A stretch of DNA of 15,132 nucleotides from an uncultured Oscillospiraceae bacterium (lineage in GTDB: Bacteria; Bacillota; Clostridia; Oscillospirales; Oscillospiraceae), in assembly GCA_934590505.1 (NCBI GenBank), contig CAKTPC010000042.1, positions 1 through 15,132 on the forward strand, written 5' to 3'. Each line of letters starts with the position of its first letter. Position 1 is the first letter of the stretch. A program made the translations under genes and the position numbers. Positions 13,310-15,132 of the stretch are shown one piece after another. The notes under the pieces were generated by a model that was not told where the DNA came from, did not search any database, and saw only the letters and a program-made list of their open reading frames with translations.

Positions 13310-15132
13310 ATGAGAGAACACTTTGACATTGCCGGGTACTGCCGCATCTCGGTCGACGAGGAGGCGGGGCGCGACAATGTTTCCATCGAAAACCAGAAAT
13401 CCATCATACATGATTATGTGCGCCGCACGTTCCCGGACAGCTCCCTCACCTTCTACGAGGACCGCGACCGCTCGGGCTACACCTTCGAGCAGCGCGAGGG
13501 CTATCAGGAGCTGCGCAGAAAGCTCATGGCGCACAAGTATGATGTCCTCGTCATAAAGGACTTCTCCCGCTTCTCGCGCCGCAACAGCCGCGGCCTTGTG
13601 GAGCTGGAGGATCTGCGCGATGCGGGGCTCCGCATCATATCTATCGGCGACGGCATAGACTTCCCGAATGACGATGACTGGGTGAAGATACAGTTCCAGT
13701 TCCTCATGAATGAAATGCCCGTCACCGACACGAGCCGCAAGGTTCGCTCGGTCGTGAAGCGCCGGCAGGAGGACGGACGCTGGATTTGCGCCGCGCCCTA
13801 CGGCTACATCATAAACAAGCAGCAGGAGTTTGAGGTCGTCCCCACTGAGGCAGAGATAGTGCGGAAGATATTCGCGCTCTACATCAGCGGCTGGGGCTAT
13901 AAGCGGATTGCAAACTACCTCACTGACGAGGGCATACCCACGCCGCGCATGGCTGAGCGCACCCGGCGCGAGGCCGAGGGCGAAACGCCTGCACGCAAAG
14001 TAAAAAACGAGTGGGCGATCATCACCGTGCAGGGCATCATCGACAATGATTTCTACATCGGCACTCTGCGTCAGGGCAAATACACGCGCCGCAAGATAAA
14101 CGGCGCGGACGTGAAGCAGGATGCAAGCAATCACAAGGTCTTTGAGCACCACCATCAGGAGATCGTCGAATACCGCACCTTTGCCGCCGCGCGGGCTCTG
14201 CGTGAGGAGCGCAGCACCTCGCACTACCGCGGCGTGAAAATAAACGACAATGTGTACTCCGGTTTCCTCTTCTGCGGCGACTGCGGCAGCCCCATGTTCG
14301 CCATGAGCCGCCGCGACATCCGTGACGCTTACCGCTGCGGCGAATACCACCGGCGCGGACGCAAGGCCTGCACGAGTCACCACATCCGCGTCGATAAGCT
14401 TGACGAACTGGTGAAGGACTATGTGCGCAAGGTAAAGGAGAGCTCCGCGCAGATGCTAGACCGTCTGAACGCCGATCTTGCGCGCGAGACCGAGGATATT
14501 GCCGAGACCGAGAAGGCGGCGCAGAACCTCACTGCGGTACTCGACGATCTGCAGGCCGAACTCAAGGCCACGAAGCGCCAGCGCGTCCGGGACATTATGA
14601 AGCACCCGGAGCAGGAGTCTCTGCTCGAAGAGACTTACGACGAGATGGAGAGCGACCTCTCCCGCCGCATCGAGGGCATCAGAAACCAGATAGACATGAG
14701 CGCCGACAAGCGCAACACCATCATCCGCGTAAACCGCGCGGCAAAAACGGCGATGGATGTATTCGACGATATTCTTCAAAAGCCGAAGCTCGAGCGCCAG
14801 GACCTCACGCTGATAATCGAGCGCATCACCGTGTTTGAGGATCATATCGAGGTTCAGCTCAAGGCGGATATCGACTCCATCATCAAGAGCGGCACACTGC
14901 CGAAGGGAGGGGCGGACGCCGCAAATTTTGATCCCGGCATGGCAGACAGCTCACCCATCACCATAGTCCAGTGCTCGGAAAAGCACAAGGACAAGGTCTA
15001 CCATGTCAATGTCATCAGTAACGGTGACCCGCTGGAGATATTCACGGATAAGGACGGAGAATTGATCTTCAAGAAATATTCCCCTATCGGGGAGCTTGGC
15101 GACTTCGCCGCGCAGATATGCGACAGCCTGAG
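13310..15132 (+). CDS. Large serine recombinase with SpoVT-like C-terminal extension (partial)
   Basis: The frame starts at ATG 13310 and stays open to the window edge (607 codons seen). Order of parts: resolvase catalytic domain (about 5-155) with YCRIS and the nucleophile Ser14, and the Arg-rich IKDFSRFSRR; recombinase domain (about 165-300) around PYGY and the IANYLTDEGIPTPR turn; zinc ribbon with C322, C325, C343, C354; a coiled coil (about 380-480); then the usual end of this family, LTLIIERITVFEDHIEVQL (about 500-520). Large serine recombinases cut and join DNA through a phospho-serine bond to insert, excise or invert elements. Unusually, the protein goes on: a linker, then GDPLEIF (572-578) and FKKYSPIGELGDF (587-599), which match SpoVT. 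A LexA-like box and a clear promoter lie upstream. The C-terminal part is missing, so the full architecture is open. No other mobile-element gene or att site was seen. Confidence 0.93.
   Translation, partial: MREHFDIAGYCRISVDEEAGRDNVSIENQKSIIHDYVRRTFPDSSLTFYEDRDRSGYTFEQREGYQELRRKLMAHKYDVLVIKDFSRFSRRNSRGLVELEDLRDAGLRIISIGDGIDFPNDDDWVKIQFQFLMNEMPVTDTSRKVRSVVKRRQEDGRWICAAPYGYIINKQQEFEVVPTEAEIVRKIFALYISGWGYKRIANYLTDEGIPTPRMAERTRREAEGETPARKVKNEWAIITVQGIIDNDFYIGTLRQGKYTRRKINGADVKQDASNHKVFEHHHQEIVEYRTFAAARALREERSTSHYRGVKINDNVYSGFLFCGDCGSPMFAMSRRDIRDAYRCGEYHRRGRKACTSHHIRVDKLDELVKDYVRKVKESSAQMLDRLNADLARETEDIAETEKAAQNLTAVLDDLQAELKATKRQRVRDIMKHPEQESLLEETYDEMESDLSRRIEGIRNQIDMSADKRNTIIRVNRAAKTAMDVFDDILQKPKLERQDLTLIIERITVFEDHIEVQLKADIDSIIKSGTLPKGGADAANFDPGMADSSPITIVQCSEKHKDKVYHVNVISNGDPLEIFTDKDGELIFKKYSPIGELGDFAAQICDSL
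15020..15132 (+). other. SpoVT/AbrB second-half segment within recombinase frame
   Basis: From about residue 571 the frame reads GDPLEIF, a TDKDGEL turn, IFKKYSPIGELGDF and an Ala-rich helix start. In SpoVT these form the second beta-hairpin of the AbrB-type domain and the linker toward its GAF-like ligand domain. The AbrB first half (TG-x-VRK-x-D-x-LGR-x-V-x-P) is not present before it; that part instead reads SEKHKDKVYHVNVISN. The same DPLEI...KKY block is seen in the window's own AbrB protein near 12370-12417. Recognition of the motif is strong; the origin as fusion or insertion scar is inference. Confidence 0.75.

Noticed and set aside
13256..14383. 375-codon minus-strand frame opposite the recombinase
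   Set aside because: Antisense shadow of a clear serine recombinase; no family features.

Overview
The window reads as chromosome of a GC-rich, spore-forming member of the Clostridia, most likely a gut Oscillospiraceae/Ruminococcaceae-type bacterium. The evidence is the pair spmA/spmB, strong AGGAGG-type ribosome binding sites, sigma-A-like promoters, a sortase-anchored surface protein ending in NPKTG, and small AbrB and SpoVT-type sequences. No rRNA, tRNA or CRISPR array was seen. The species is inference.

Left part (1-6454): the 3' end of a beta-CASP metallo-beta-lactamase-fold RNase-like gene; a two-gene unit made of a transmembrane pseudokinase/C-type-lectin fusion and an acyltransferase-3 membrane protein, with a promoter in front and a hairpin terminator behind; a MATE transporter divergent from a PfkB-family sugar/nucleoside kinase, each with its own promoter; and an HdeD-like (DUF308) membrane protein ending at a 16-bp stem terminator shared with the convergent gene.

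Middle (6468-10796, minus strand): a 1442-residue cell-wall protein. It has a signal peptide, eight acidic repeats of about 12 residues, a long extracellular region, SpaA/Cna-B-type domains, five 18-residue Pro/Thr repeats and an NPKTG anchor. Between it and the next gene lies an (AT)12 dinucleotide tract.

Right part (11053-15132), sporulation-flavoured: spmA-spmB overlap on the minus strand; a divergent AbrB-type regulator with a C-terminal four-Cys zinc knuckle; a small conserved-looking protein behind a structured leader; a promoter-to-hairpin unit on the minus strand (about 12917-13139) that looks like a structured noncoding RNA of about 220 nt; a LexA-like box between that unit and the next promoter; and a large serine recombinase that runs off the window.

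The most surprising observation is at the very end. Past the normal recombinase C-terminus, the open frame runs into a segment (GDPLEIF...KKYSPIGELGDF) that matches the second half of a SpoVT/AbrB DNA-binding domain and the start of the SpoVT linker, without the first AbrB half. Either this is a new recombinase-SpoVT fusion, or the recombinase gene sits at the end of an element inserted in a spoVT-like gene, as developmental elements do in other sporulation genes. Sequence beyond 15132 is needed to decide.
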